A stretch of DNA of 64,000 nt from Flavobacterium sp. HJJ (GCF_015351475.1 NZ_JADKPR010000004.1:124001-188000); one strand, 5' to 3'. Counted from the first letter of the stretch, positions 48,310-56,856 are shown. Translations and numbers: made by a program. Notes: generated by a model not told the origin, from the letters alone.

Positions 48310-49050
48310 CTATTTTCTTTCAATTTTTTCCTGAAAAGCAAAGTAAGCGCGTTGCGAAGCTTTCTCTTCTGCTTTCTTTTTTGAAGTAGCTCTGGCTTTT
48401 GCAACTACTTTGTCATCAATACTTAGTTTAACACCAAACAGCCGCTGACCATCAATTGCATTGTCGTCAAAAATATCATAATGGAATTGTTTTTTCTCTT
48501 TTTGACACCATTCTATCACTAGGCTTTTATAACTGATTACTTTACCTTCCAGTCTTGCAATGTCCACATAGGGAATAACAACCCTTTTTTGTATAAATTT
48601 TTCACAGTATTCGTACCCTTTATCTAAATAAATTGCACCTATTAAAGATTCAAATATGTTTCCATGTATGTTCTCTCCAAAGTGATGCACAGGAACTTTG
48701 CTTTCAACAAATTCAATTAGGTTTAAGTCTTTGCCTAGTTCATTCAGATGCTCCCGGCTTACTATTTTTGAACGCATTTTCGTTAAGTAACCTTCATCTC
48801 CTAATGGGGCTTCATTGAATAAGTAGGCGGCAATAACCGAACTCAGCATCGCATCACCTAGAAACTCAAGTCTCTCATAATTAATTGGATTGCCTTTTAA
48901 ATCGATGCGGTTTGATGAACGATGCGTAAAGGCTTTTCTGTAAAATTCCAGAGAAATAGGGTCAAATCCAAGGATGGATTGAATAGCAGTAAAAAAAATC
49001 CCGTCTTCTTGAGAACGGGATTTTGAGAATATTTTTTTTAGAAAACGCAT
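48310..49050 (-). CDS. rnc: Ribonuclease III
   Basis: This 246-residue dsRNA endonuclease processes rRNA and antisense duplexes. The catalytic RNase III domain has the signature ERLEFLGDAMLSSVIAAYLF, with the acidic residues of the Mg2+ site, and a second motif NIFESLIGAIYLDKGY. A C-terminal double-stranded-RNA-binding domain (KSLVIEWCQKEKKQ, then ATSKKKAEEKASQRAY) ends the protein. It starts one base after the fabF stop, as often seen in this phylum. Confidence 0.95.
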   Translation of the reverse strand: MRFLKKIFSKSRSQEDGIFFTAIQSILGFDPISLEFYRKAFTHRSSNRIDLKGNPINYERLEFLGDAMLSSVIAAYLFNEAPLGDEGYLTKMRSKIVSREHLNELGKDLNLIEFVESKVPVHHFGENIHGNIFESLIGAIYLDKGYEYCEKFIQKRVVIPYVDIARLEGKVISYKSLVIEWCQKEKKQFHYDIFDDNAIDGQRLFGVKLSIDDKVVAKARATSKKKAEEKASQRAYFAFQEKIERK

Positions 49051-49051
49051 T

Positions 49052-50311
49052 TTATGCTTTGTAATCTAATTTTTTAACCAAAACGCAGGCGTTATGGCCG
49101 CCAAAACCAAATGTATTACTCATAACAACATTCATTTCTCTTTTTTGAGCAACGTTAAAAGTAAAGTTTAATTTTGGATCGATATTTTCATCATCTGTAA
49201 AATGATTTATTGTTGGAGGCACAATTCCGTGCTTTAATGAAAGAATACATGATATTGCTTCTATTGCTCCAGTTGCACCAAGTAAATGACCAGTCATAGA
49301 CTTTGTTGAATTCAGATTCATTGTATATGCATGTTCACCAAAAACATGAAGAATTGCTTTAGATTCTCCAATATCACCAAGCGGAGTTGAAGTTCCATGC
49401 ATATTTACACCGTCTACATCTGTTGGCTCTAAGCCAGCATCTCTTAAACAGTTTAACATTACATTTTTAGCTCCTAATCCTTCAGGATGCGGTGCAGTAA
49501 TGTGATATGCATCTGCAGACATTCCGCCTCCTCCTATTTCGCAGTATATTGTTGCACCACGGGCTACCGCATGCTCGTATTCTTCTAAAATTAATGCTCC
49601 AGCACCTTCTCCAAGTACAAATCCATCTCTTCCTTTGTCCATCGGTCTTGAAGCTGTTTTTGGATCATCATTTCTTGTTGATAAGGCATGCATAGCATTA
49701 AAACCTCCCATTCCAGCAATTGTTACAGCAGCTTCAGAGCCGCCAGTTACAATAACATCTGCATGACCAAGACGGATATAATTGAAAGCATCGATGATAG
49801 CATTTGTTGATGATGCACAAGCAGAAACTGTTGTGAAATTTGGCCCTCTAAATCCATGCTTCATAGAAATAAGACCGCCAGCTATATCTGCAATCATTTT
49901 TGGTATAAAGAAAGGATTGAACTTAGGTGTACCATCCCCTTCTGAAAAATTAAGAACTTCAATTTGAAAAGTTTCTAATCCTCCAATTCCTGAACCCCAA
50001 ATAACACCGACTCTGTCTTTATCTAATTTGTCATAGTCAAAATTAGCATCATTTACGGCTTGGTCAGATGCAACCATAGCGTATTGTGCATAACGGTCCA
50101 TTTTTCTGGCTTCTTTTCTATCAATAAAATCTTCTACATTGAAGTTTTTTACTTCACAGGCAAATTTTGTTCTAAACTTTGAAGCATCAAAATAGGTTAT
50201 TGGTGCAGCGCCGCTAACACCGTTAATTAAGCCATTCCAAAACTCCTCAACAGTATTACCAATGGGAGTAAGGGCTCCAAGGCCTGTTACAACAACTCTT
50301 CTTAAAACCAT
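49052..50311 (-). CDS. fabF: 3-oxoacyl-ACP synthase II (KAS II)
   Basis: This 419-residue condensing enzyme elongates acyl-ACP in fatty-acid synthesis. The nucleophile cysteine is in VSACASSTNAI, and the catalytic histidines are in NMHGTSTPLGD and KSMTGHLLGATGA. It lies 186 bp downstream of acpP, with a terminator-like hairpin in between, and one base upstream of rnc, all on the minus strand. Confidence 0.97.
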   Translation of the reverse strand: MVLRRVVVTGLGALTPIGNTVEEFWNGLINGVSGAAPITYFDASKFRTKFACEVKNFNVEDFIDRKEARKMDRYAQYAMVASDQAVNDANFDYDKLDKDRVGVIWGSGIGGLETFQIEVLNFSEGDGTPKFNPFFIPKMIADIAGGLISMKHGFRGPNFTTVSACASSTNAIIDAFNYIRLGHADVIVTGGSEAAVTIAGMGGFNAMHALSTRNDDPKTASRPMDKGRDGFVLGEGAGALILEEYEHAVARGATIYCEIGGGGMSADAYHITAPHPEGLGAKNVMLNCLRDAGLEPTDVDGVNMHGTSTPLGDIGESKAILHVFGEHAYTMNLNSTKSMTGHLLGATGAIEAISCILSLKHGIVPPTINHFTDDENIDPKLNFTFNVAQKREMNVVMSNTFGFGGHNACVLVKKLDYKA

Positions 50312-50450
50312 AAACGTTTTTATTTTTGTTATCTTTTAACAAATAAAGCCCATGCTTTCTATACTATAAAAAGTAACTAAAGAGTCATGGGGATTTATTG
50401 TAAATATAATTTGATTGAAATTCAATCGGAATTTAATTTTTTAAATAATA

Positions 50451-50490
50451 ACACCCGATTTAAAATTAAGAAATTTTAGAAATCGGGTGT
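50451..50490 (-). terminator. Terminator or attenuator between acpP and fabF
   Basis: ACACCCGATTT (50451-50461) pairs perfectly with AAATCGGGTGT (50480-50490), and the loop holds a further AAAATT/AAATTTT pair. On the minus strand the sequence after it is T-rich but not a pure run. It lies seven bases after the acpP stop. It would cap most acpP transcripts and let some continue to fabF, allowing ACP to be made in excess. Confidence 0.7.
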
Positions 50491-50497
50491 GTAATTA

Positions 50498-50734
50498 TTA
50501 TTTTTTAGCTTCCTCGATGTAAGAGATAGCTTGACCTACAGTAGCGATGTTTTCTGCTTGATCGTCTGGAATTTGAATGTCAAATTCTTTTTCGAATTCC
50601 ATAATAAGCTCAACAGTGTCTAATGAGTCAGCTCCCAAATCATTAGTGAAGCTTGCTTCTGTTACAACTTCGTTTTCGTCAACACCTAATTTGTCTACGA
50701 TAATCGCTTTTACTCTTGATGCAATGTCTGACAT
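50498..50734 (-). CDS. acpP: Acyl carrier protein
   Basis: This 78-residue acidic carrier holds growing acyl chains on a phosphopantetheine arm. The arm attaches at Ser37 in [12 protein letters not shown]. Length and sequence are typical. It heads the acpP-fabF-rnc group and has a well-formed promoter at 50766-50795. Confidence 0.97.
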   Translation of the reverse strand: MSDIASRVKAIIVDKLGVDENEVVTEASFTNDLGADSLDTVELIMEFEKEFDIQIPDDQAENIATVGQAISYIEEAKK

Positions 50735-50765
50735 AATCTTTTAATTTTAGAATTTAATTTGTTGG

Positions 50766-50795
50766 CAAAAATAAAACAACTTTATTTTAAAACAA
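50766..50795 (-). promoter_or_regulatory. Promoter of acpP
   Basis: On the minus strand TTG (50793-50795) is followed after 19 bases by TATTTTTG (50766-50773). This is an exact TAnnTTTG minus-7 box with normal Bacteroidota spacing, about 31 bp before the acpP ATG. Confidence 0.65.
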
Positions 50796-50912
50796 CTATT
50801 TAGTGAATAAATGTGAGTACTAATTTATAAAATTTATTCCAACAAAGATTTTGTAAACCTATTTATTTTCGTTTTTTATTCCTTTTTTTGCATAAAATCT
50901 AAAAATAGAATT

Positions 50913-51482
50913 ATGAAAAGAATACTGATATTTGCTTCTGGATCGGGGACTAACGCTGAAAACATTATAAAATATTTTGGCAATGGGGAGATTGGGAAGG
51001 TAGCAGCTGTTTTTACCAATAATGCAGCAGCTACTGTTCTTGATAAAGCAAAAAAATTAGATGTTCCTACCGTGATTTTTTCTAAAGAAGAATTAAATTC
51101 AGGAAAAGTATTACAGAATGTAATTCAATTTGAACCGGATTTAATTGTCTTAGCGGGATTTTTATTAAAATTTCCAGATGATTTAATTGAAACTTATCCA
51201 AATAGAGTCATAAATATACATCCTGCCCTGCTGCCAAAATTTGGCGGAAAAGGAATGTATGGAATGCATATTCACAAAGCAGTAGTAGAAAATAAAGAAA
51301 TTGAAACTGGAATTACTATTCATTATGTGAATGAAAATTATGACGAAGGGAATATTATATTTCAGCAGCATGTCAGTCTTTTTGAAAGTGATACACCAGA
51401 AACGGTTGCTGCAAAAATCCATGAACTGGAACAAAAACATTTTCCTGAAGTTATAGAAAAACTGCTTCTTAATAATCTTTAA
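50913..51482 (+). CDS. purN: Phosphoribosylglycinamide formyltransferase
   Basis: PurN transfers a formyl group from 10-formyl-THF to GAR in purine synthesis. The 189-residue protein has the N-terminal loop FASGSGTNAENIIKYF. The catalytic asparagine and histidine are in VINIHPALLPKFGGKG, and the catalytic aspartate is in NENYDEGNII. It is followed nine bases later by rnhA on the same strand. Confidence 0.96.
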   Translation: MKRILIFASGSGTNAENIIKYFGNGEIGKVAAVFTNNAAATVLDKAKKLDVPTVIFSKEELNSGKVLQNVIQFEPDLIVLAGFLLKFPDDLIETYPNRVINIHPALLPKFGGKGMYGMHIHKAVVENKEIETGITIHYVNENYDEGNIIFQQHVSLFESDTPETVAAKIHELEQKHFPEVIEKLLLNNL

Positions 51483-51491
51483 TTACCGCTC

Positions 51492-51971
51492 TTGAATTAC
51501 GACGTACATATATATACAGACGGCGCTGCTAAGGGAAACCCCGGAAATGGAGGTTACGGTGTTGTTATGGAATGGGTTGGAAAACCTTATAAAAAGGAGT
51601 TTTACGAGGGTTTCAGGCACACAACCAATAACCGGATGGAATTGCTGGGAGTAATTGTTGGTCTTGAAAAACTAAAAAAAGAGAATACAGCCGTTCTGGT
51701 TATTTCGGATTCAAAGTATGTTGTGGATTCGGTTCAGAAAAAATGGGTGTTTGGCTGGGAAAAAAAAGGTTTTGCCGGAAAGAAGAACCCTGATTTGTGG
51801 AAACGCTTTCTGCTTGTTTATAAAAAGCATCAGGTTGATTTTAAATGGATAAAAGGGCATAATAATCATCCTCAGAATGAAAGATGTGATGAACTGGCTG
51901 TTATGGCTTCTATGCAGAAACAGCTTTCGATAGATGCCTTTTATGAAAAAGAAGAGGGCAAACTTTTATGA
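51492..51971 (+). CDS. rnhA: Ribonuclease HI
   Basis: This 159-residue enzyme degrades RNA in RNA-DNA hybrids. The carboxylates are Asp10 in YTDGAAKGNPG, Glu in NNRMELLGV, Asp in VISDSKYVVDS and Asp in NERCDELAV; His in KGHNNHPQNE completes the site. The start codon is TTG (51492-51494). No ATG is available at the homologous position, and the frame from TTG gives the normal N-terminus MNYDVHIYTDG. Confidence 0.95.
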   Translation: MNYDVHIYTDGAAKGNPGNGGYGVVMEWVGKPYKKEFYEGFRHTTNNRMELLGVIVGLEKLKKENTAVLVISDSKYVVDSVQKKWVFGWEKKGFAGKKNPDLWKRFLLVYKKHQVDFKWIKGHNNHPQNERCDELAVMASMQKQLSIDAFYEKEEGKLL

Positions 51972-51991
51972 AAACTTTGCAAAATACACCC

Positions 51992-52023
51992 TTTGCAATA
52001 TTGCAACTTATAAACTATCTTTG
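51992..52023 (+). promoter_or_regulatory. Promoter and palindrome of the PfkB-family gene
   Basis: TTTG (51992-51995) and TATCTTTG (52016-52023) form a minus-33/minus-7 pair with 20-base spacing. The perfect 14-bp palindrome TTGCAATATTGCAA (51993-52006) overlaps the minus-33 element, as an operator would. Confidence 0.6.
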
Positions 52024-52046
52024 CACCCTAATTCGAAACTCATATA

Positions 52047-52970
52047 ATGAATAAATTATTGATTGTTGGAACAGTAGCTTTCGACGCAATTGAAACTCCT
52101 TTTGGGAAAACAGACAAAATTCTAGGCGGAGCAGCAACTTATATAGGAATATCGGCTTCTTTTTTTAATGTTAAATCGGCAGTAGTTTCTGTTGTTGGCG
52201 ATGATTTTCCACAGGAATATTTAGATTTGCTAACAGATAGAAATATAGATATTTCTGGAATCGAAGTTGTTAAGGGAGGTAAAACTTTCTTCTGGAGCGG
52301 ATTGTACCACAACGATTTGAATTCAAGAGATACTTTGGTAACTGAATTAAACGTTTTAGCAGATTTTCAGCCAAAAGTGCCTCAGGATTATAAAAATGCC
52401 GAAATTGTAATGTTAGGTAACCTGCATCCATTGGTACAAAGCAGTGTTTTGGACCAAATGGAAACCAAACCAAAATTAGTAGTTCTTGATACTATGAATT
52501 TTTGGATGGATTGCGCCTTGCCAGAATTATTAGACATCATAAAAAGAGTAGATGTTATTACTATAAATGATGAAGAAGCGCGTCAGCTTTCTGGAGAATA
52601 TTCTTTAGTTAAAGCAGCAACAAAAATTCACGAAATGGGACCAAAATATGTGGTAATCAAAAAAGGTGAACATGGAGCTTTGTTGTTTCATGGAAAAGAA
52701 ATTTTCTTTGCACCGGCATTACCGTTAGAAGAAGTTTTTGATCCAACTGGTGCTGGAGATACTTTTGCAGGAGGATTTTCAGGATATATAACACAAAGTG
52801 AAAATGTTTCTTTCGAGAATATGAAAAACGCAATTATTTACGGTTCGAATTTAGCTTCTTTCTGTGTAGAGAAATTTGGAACAGAAAGGATGATTGGTTT
52901 AGAAGAGGATGAAGTGGTCTCAAGACTTAAACAGTTTAAATCTCTGACCCAGTTTGATATAGAATTATAA
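52047..52970 (+). CDS. PfkB-family sugar or nucleoside kinase
   Basis: This 307-residue kinase has the N-terminal PfkB signature ILGGAATYIGISASFF near residues 26-41 and the C-terminal signature DPTGAGDTFAGGFSGY with the catalytic Asp. The family phosphorylates ribose, fructose, adenosine and similar substrates; which of these cannot be read from the sequence. It lies between rnhA and a PurF-family gene, which hints at a nucleoside or ribose substrate. It has its own promoter and a terminator. Confidence 0.9.
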   Translation: MNKLLIVGTVAFDAIETPFGKTDKILGGAATYIGISASFFNVKSAVVSVVGDDFPQEYLDLLTDRNIDISGIEVVKGGKTFFWSGLYHNDLNSRDTLVTELNVLADFQPKVPQDYKNAEIVMLGNLHPLVQSSVLDQMETKPKLVVLDTMNFWMDCALPELLDIIKRVDVITINDEEARQLSGEYSLVKAATKIHEMGPKYVVIKKGEHGALLFHGKEIFFAPALPLEEVFDPTGAGDTFAGGFSGYITQSENVSFENMKNAIIYGSNLASFCVEKFGTERMIGLEEDEVVSRLKQFKSLTQFDIEL

Positions 52971-52975
52971 TGTTC

Positions 52976-53002
52976 TAAAGCCTCGATATGAGGCTTTTTT
53001 TA
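52976..53002 (+). terminator. Intrinsic terminator after the PfkB-family gene
   Basis: AAGCCTC (52978-52984) pairs with GAGGCTT (52990-52996), followed by T7. It lies just beyond the kinase stop codon. Confidence 0.92.
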
Positions 53003-53111
53003 ATTAACACAGTTAATATTTATAAGAAACAGTACGAATTTGCTTCGTATTTGGTTTAAAGAAAAGTTATACAGATACCAATAAATACCAACAACTACAA
53101 ACAACAAAACA

Positions 53112-55010
53112 ATGAGCGACGCTTTAAAACACGAATGTGGAATAGCTTTAGTCAGACTTTTAAAACCTCTTGAATTTTATAAAGAAAAGTATGGTACCGC
53201 ATTCTATGGTATACAGAAAATGTACCTGATGATGGAGAAACAGCACAACCGCGGTCAGGACGGTGCTGGTTTTGCAAGCATTAAAATGGATGTAGAACCG
53301 GGTGAAAGATACATAAGCCGTGTCCGTTCTAATCATGCACAGCCTATTCAGGATGTTTTCAAACAGATAAACGAAAGAGTAAACGAAGTGATGGCGGCTC
53401 ATCCTGAATATTCGGATGATGTTGCACAGCTGAAAGCAAATATTCCTTATATAGGTGAACTGTATTTAGGACACGTCCGTTATGGAACTTTTGGTAAAAA
53501 TAGTATAGAAAGCGTGCACCCGTTTTTGCGTCAAAGCAACTGGATGCACAGGAATTTGATTTTGGCTGGAAACTTTAATATGACTAACGTTAAAGAACTT
53601 TTTCAGAATCTGGTTGAATTAGGACAGCATCCAAAAGAAATGGCAGATACTGTTACTGTAATGGAAAAAATCGGCCATTTTTTGGATAAAGAAGTAATGC
53701 AGTTATATCAGGACTGTAAAGCCGAAGGTTATTCTAAAAGAGATGCTTCTCCAGTAATTGCAGAGCGTTTGGATATCGCTAAAATACTTATGCGTTCTGC
53801 CAAAAATCTTGATGGAGGATATGCTATGGCAGGTCTTTTGGGTCATGGAGATGCATTTGTATTTAGAGATCCTGCAGGAATACGTCCGGCTTATTATTAT
53901 CAAGATGATGAAATTGTGGTGGTAGCCTCTGAACGCCCTGTGATTCAGACAGTCTTTAATGTTCCGTTTGAAAAAGTAAAAGAAATTGATCCTGGTAATG
54001 CTTTAATCATCAAAAAAAATGGAGATATTTCGATGAAAGAAATTTTAACTCCAACTGTAAAAAAAGCATGTTCATTCGAACGCATCTATTTCTCAAGAGG
54101 AAGCGACGCAGAGATTTATCAGGAAAGAAAAGATTTAGGGAAATTGATTTTGCCTGCAGTATTAGAGTCTATTGATAACGATACTGACAACACTGTTTTT
54201 TCATACATACCAAATACAGCTGAAACTTCCTTTTATGGTCTGGTAGAAGCGGCTCAGGATTTTTTAAATCAAAGAAAGAAAAATTTTATTCTTGAAAATA
54301 AGGATACATTAACAGTTGATTCTTTAGAAAAATTACTTTCAGTAAAAATTAGAACTGAAAAAGTTGCTATAAAAGATGCTAAACTTAGAACTTTTATTAC
54401 CGAAGACAGCAGCAGGGATGATTTAGTGGCTCACGTTTATGATGTAACTTATGGAGTAATCAAGCCAACGGATAATCTTGTTATTATTGATGATAGTATT
54501 GTAAGAGGAACAACTCTTAAAATGAGTATCATTAAAATGATGGATCGTTTAAAACCAAAAAGAATTGTAATCGTTTCGTCTGCACCGCAGATACGTTTTC
54601 CTGATTGTTATGGAATTGACATGGCAAAATTAGAAGGACTTGTTGCATTTAGAGCAGCTTTAGAGTTATTGAAAGAAAGAAATCTGTATCATATTGTTGA
54701 TGAAGTGTATGCTAAATGTAAAGCGCAGGAAAATTATCATGATACAGATGTTGTAAATTATGTTACAGCAATATATGATTCTTTCACTTCCCAGGAAATC
54801 TCAGATAAAATTGCCGAAATGCTTAGTTCATCGGATATTAATGCTGAAGTAAAAATTATTTTCCAAACAGTAGAAGATTTACATGTAGCTTGTCCAAAAA
54901 ACCTAGGAGATTGGTACTTTACAGGTGATTATCCTACTCCAGGCGGTAATCGTGTAGTAAATAGAGCTTTTATGAATTTTTATGAAGGTAAAGACGCCAG
55001 AGCATACTAA
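53112..55010 (+). CDS. purF: Amidophosphoribosyltransferase (PurF family)
   Basis: This 632-residue protein combines an N-terminal class II glutamine amidotransferase domain with a phosphoribosyltransferase domain. The nucleophile is Cys9 in KHECGIAL after a short propeptide, followed by QHNRGQDGAGF. The PRPP-binding loop is VIIDDSIVRGTTLKMSI. It makes phosphoribosylamine, the first step of purine synthesis. It is longer than E. coli PurF (505 residues), as usual for the Bacteroidota form. It lies just upstream of the tandem array at 55076, whose first hairpin probably serves as its terminator. Confidence 0.9.
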   Translation: MSDALKHECGIALVRLLKPLEFYKEKYGTAFYGIQKMYLMMEKQHNRGQDGAGFASIKMDVEPGERYISRVRSNHAQPIQDVFKQINERVNEVMAAHPEYSDDVAQLKANIPYIGELYLGHVRYGTFGKNSIESVHPFLRQSNWMHRNLILAGNFNMTNVKELFQNLVELGQHPKEMADTVTVMEKIGHFLDKEVMQLYQDCKAEGYSKRDASPVIAERLDIAKILMRSAKNLDGGYAMAGLLGHGDAFVFRDPAGIRPAYYYQDDEIVVVASERPVIQTVFNVPFEKVKEIDPGNALIIKKNGDISMKEILTPTVKKACSFERIYFSRGSDAEIYQERKDLGKLILPAVLESIDNDTDNTVFSYIPNTAETSFYGLVEAAQDFLNQRKKNFILENKDTLTVDSLEKLLSVKIRTEKVAIKDAKLRTFITEDSSRDDLVAHVYDVTYGVIKPTDNLVIIDDSIVRGTTLKMSIIKMMDRLKPKRIVIVSSAPQIRFPDCYGIDMAKLEGLVAFRAALELLKERNLYHIVDEVYAKCKAQENYHDTDVVNYVTAIYDSFTSQEISDKIAEMLSSSDINAEVKIIFQTVEDLHVACPKNLGDWYFTGDYPTPGGNRVVNRAFMNFYEGKDARAY

Positions 55011-55086
55011 ATTGTCCGATTATCGGGTATGTAGGTACTTTGTCGAATTTATTTTAAAAATCATTAATATCAAATTATGTTTGCTC

Positions 55087-55160
55087 TACCATAATTTAGT
55101 AGGTTAAGTTTATGGTAGATTTGGGGCAAAAAGGGTGAAAGTAACATTTCACCTTTTTTA
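55087..55160 (+). ncRNA. Candidate small RNA, array copy 1
   Basis: A TATGTTTG minus-7 box (55076-55083) precedes a predicted transcript of about 74 nt. The 5' stem is CTACCATAA with TTATGGTAG (nine pairs) and has a 15-base loop. The terminator stem (GGTGAAA/TTTCACC, extended by A-U pairs) ends at a T-run. It lies 77 bp after purF, so it may also serve as the purF terminator. Confidence 0.55.
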
Positions 55161-55326
55161 TTGGAATAAAGTCAGGTTTTGCTTTTTATGATTCTATTTT
55201 ATATTGTACAAATAGAATATTCAGTAATAAGATTTACTGAATATGGGTAAATTCTTTAGTTAAACGACTTTATTGGGCATTTATCGAGAATAATTTAGAA
55301 ATACATTTTTACAAAGTACATTTGAG

Positions 55327-55402
55327 TACCATAATTTTTAGTAGGTTAAGTTTATGGTAGATTTGGGGCAAAAAGGGTGAAAGTAACATTTCACCTTTTT
55401 TA
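55327..55402 (+). ncRNA. Candidate small RNA, array copy 2
   Basis: A TACATTTG box (55317-55324) sits three bases before the transcript start. The stems, ATTTGGGGC linker and terminator match copy 1, and the first loop is two bases longer. Confidence 0.55.
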
Positions 55403-55568
55403 TTGGAATAAAGTCAGGTTTTTGCTTTTTGTGATTCTGTTTTATATCGTACGAATAGAATATTCAGTAATAAAATTACTGAATTCTGGCAAATTCTTTA
55501 GTTAAACGACTTTATTGGGTATTTATCGAGAATAATTTAGAAATACGTTTTTATAAAGTACATTTGAG

Positions 55569-55644
55569 TACCATAATTTTTAGTAGGTTAAGTTTATGGT
55601 AGATTTGGGGCAAAAAGGGTGAAAGTAACATTTCACCTTTTTTA
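55569..55644 (+). ncRNA. Candidate small RNA, array copy 3
   Basis: A TACATTTG box lies at 55559-55566. The transcribed part appears identical to copy 2, as does the following spacer, so this pair is the most recent duplication. Confidence 0.55.
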
Positions 55645-55810
55645 TTGGAATAAAGTCAGGTTTTTGCTTTTTGTGATTCTGTTTTATATCGTACGAATAG
55701 AATATTCAGTAATAAAATTACTGAATTCTGGCAAATTCTTTAGTTAAACGACTTTATTGGGTATTTATCGAGAATAATTTAGAAATACGTTTTTATAAAG
55801 TACATTTGAG

Positions 55811-55886
55811 TACCATAATTTTTAGTAGGTTAAGTTTATGGTAGATTTGGGGCAAAAAGGGTGAAAGTAACATTTCACCTTTTTTA
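55811..55886 (+). ncRNA. Candidate small RNA, array copy 4
   Basis: A TACATTTG box lies at 55801-55808. The transcribed part matches copies 2 and 3. Its spacer resembles spacer 1 more than spacers 2 and 3. Confidence 0.55.
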
Positions 55887-56053
55887 TTGGAATAAAGTCA
55901 GGTTTTTGCTTTTTATGATTCTGTTTTATATCGTACAAATAGAATATTCAGTAATAAAATTTACTGAATATGAGCAAATTCTTTAGTTAAACGACTTTAT
56001 TGGGTATTTATCGAGAATAATTTAGAAATACGTTTTTACAAAGTAAATTTGAG

Positions 56054-56129
56054 TACCATAATTTTTAGTAGGTTAAGTTTATGGTAGATTTGGGGCAAAA
56101 AGGGTGAAAGTAACATTTCACCTTTTTTA
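56054..56129 (+). ncRNA. Candidate small RNA, array copy 5
   Basis: A TAAATTTG box lies at 56044-56051; its changed base falls in the two free positions of TAnnTTTG, so the consensus is kept. The transcribed part matches the other copies. The unit ends after the terminator at GGAATAAAGTCA. Confidence 0.55.
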
Positions 56130-56175
56130 TTGGAATAAAGTCAAAAAAGAAAATAGAAATAAAATTAAAAGTGTC

Positions 56176-56210
56176 TTAAAAAAAATAGACGAACAAACTC
56201 TAGGTTCGTC
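56176..56210 (-). terminator. Intrinsic terminator after superoxide dismutase
   Basis: GACGAAC (56188-56194) pairs with GTTCGTC (56204-56210). On the minus strand the stem is followed by T-rich sequence (56178-56186). It prevents reading into the tandem array. Confidence 0.78.
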
Positions 56211-56247
56211 CGTCTATCATGTATTGTATGTCCTTTATTCTATTTTC

Positions 56248-56856
56248 TTACTTCTCTAAAGCAAAACGTCTAGATACTTCAGTCCAGTTAATTACACTGA
56301 AAAAAGCTTCAATATAATCAGGTCTTCTGTTTTGATAATTCAAATAATAAGCATGTTCCCAAACATCCATACCTAAAATTGGAGTTCCTCCGCAGCCTAC
56401 TTCAGGCATTAATGGATTGTCTTGATTTGGAGTACCGCAAACGTCTAATTTACCTCCTTTTTGTACACATAGCCAAGCCCATCCAGAGCCAAATTGTGTA
56501 GCACCAGCTTTAGCAAATTTTGCTTTAAATTCTTCAAAAGTTCCAAAAGAGCTTTCGATAGCCTCTAACAGTTCACCAGTTGGTAATCCGCCTCCATCAG
56601 CTGACATAACAGTCCAAAATAAGTTATGATTGTAAAAACCACCACCATTATTACGAACAGCAGCATTAGATTTATCTAAGTTAATCAAGATATTTTCAAT
56701 TGTTTTTCCTTCCAAATCAGTTCCTGCTATAGCTGCATTCAAATTTGTAGTGTAAGCGTTGTGATGTTTTGAATGGTGTATTTCCATTGTACGGGCATCA
56801 ATATGTGGTTCTAATGCGTCATACGCATAAGGTAATTGTGGTAATTCAAAAGCCAT
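56248..56856 (-). CDS. sodA: Superoxide dismutase (Fe/Mn type)
   Basis: This roughly 202-residue enzyme disproportionates superoxide. The metal ligands are His in [11 protein letters not shown], His in [11 protein letters not shown], and Asp and His in [15 protein letters not shown]. The GSGWAWL segment is also conserved. The start at the ATG 56854-56856 ([20 protein letters not shown]) is the family N-terminus; an upstream ATG at 56901 would add 15 residues. Whether it uses iron or manganese cannot be settled by eye. Confidence 0.96.
   Translation of the reverse strand: MAFELPQLPYAYDALEPHIDARTMEIHHSKHHNAYTTNLNAAIAGTDLEGKTIENILINLDKSNAAVRNNGGGFYNHNLFWTVMSADGGGLPTGELLEAIESSFGTFEEFKAKFAKAGATQFGSGWAWLCVQKGGKLDVCGTPNQDNPLMPEVGCGGTPILGMDVWEHAYYLNYQNRRPDYIEAFFSVINWTEVSRRFALEK

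Larger units (their letters stand above)
55076..56143 (+). repeat. Noncoding tandem array, five units of about 242 bp
   Basis: The anchor TACCATAAT occurs at 55087, 55327, 55569, 55811 and 56054, giving steps of 240, 242, 242 and 243 bp. Each unit begins with TAnnTTTG. Next come a TACCATAA/TTATGGTA stem, the linker ATTTGGGGC, and a GGTGAAA/TTTCACC hairpin followed by T6. A longer part of the unit is also conserved. It includes a third stem (ATTCAGTAAT/ATTACTGAAT in the middle copies) and a GTTAAACGACTTTATTGGG block. Spacers 2 and 3 appear identical, and 1 and 4 differ at a few positions. The last copy is cut just after its terminator hairpin. No protein frame of useful length is present. Confidence 0.9.

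Noticed and set aside
55116..55142. Eight-codon ORF (MVDLGQKG) in each array unit, as a leader peptide for attenuation
   Set aside because: No gene follows on the plus strand to be attenuated, and the stop falls inside the terminator stem. The ORF is probably incidental, though it is conserved in all copies.
55076..56143. CRISPR array
   Set aside because: Repeats are about 242 bp with near-identical spacers. CRISPR repeats are 24-48 bp with unique spacers, and no cas gene is present.
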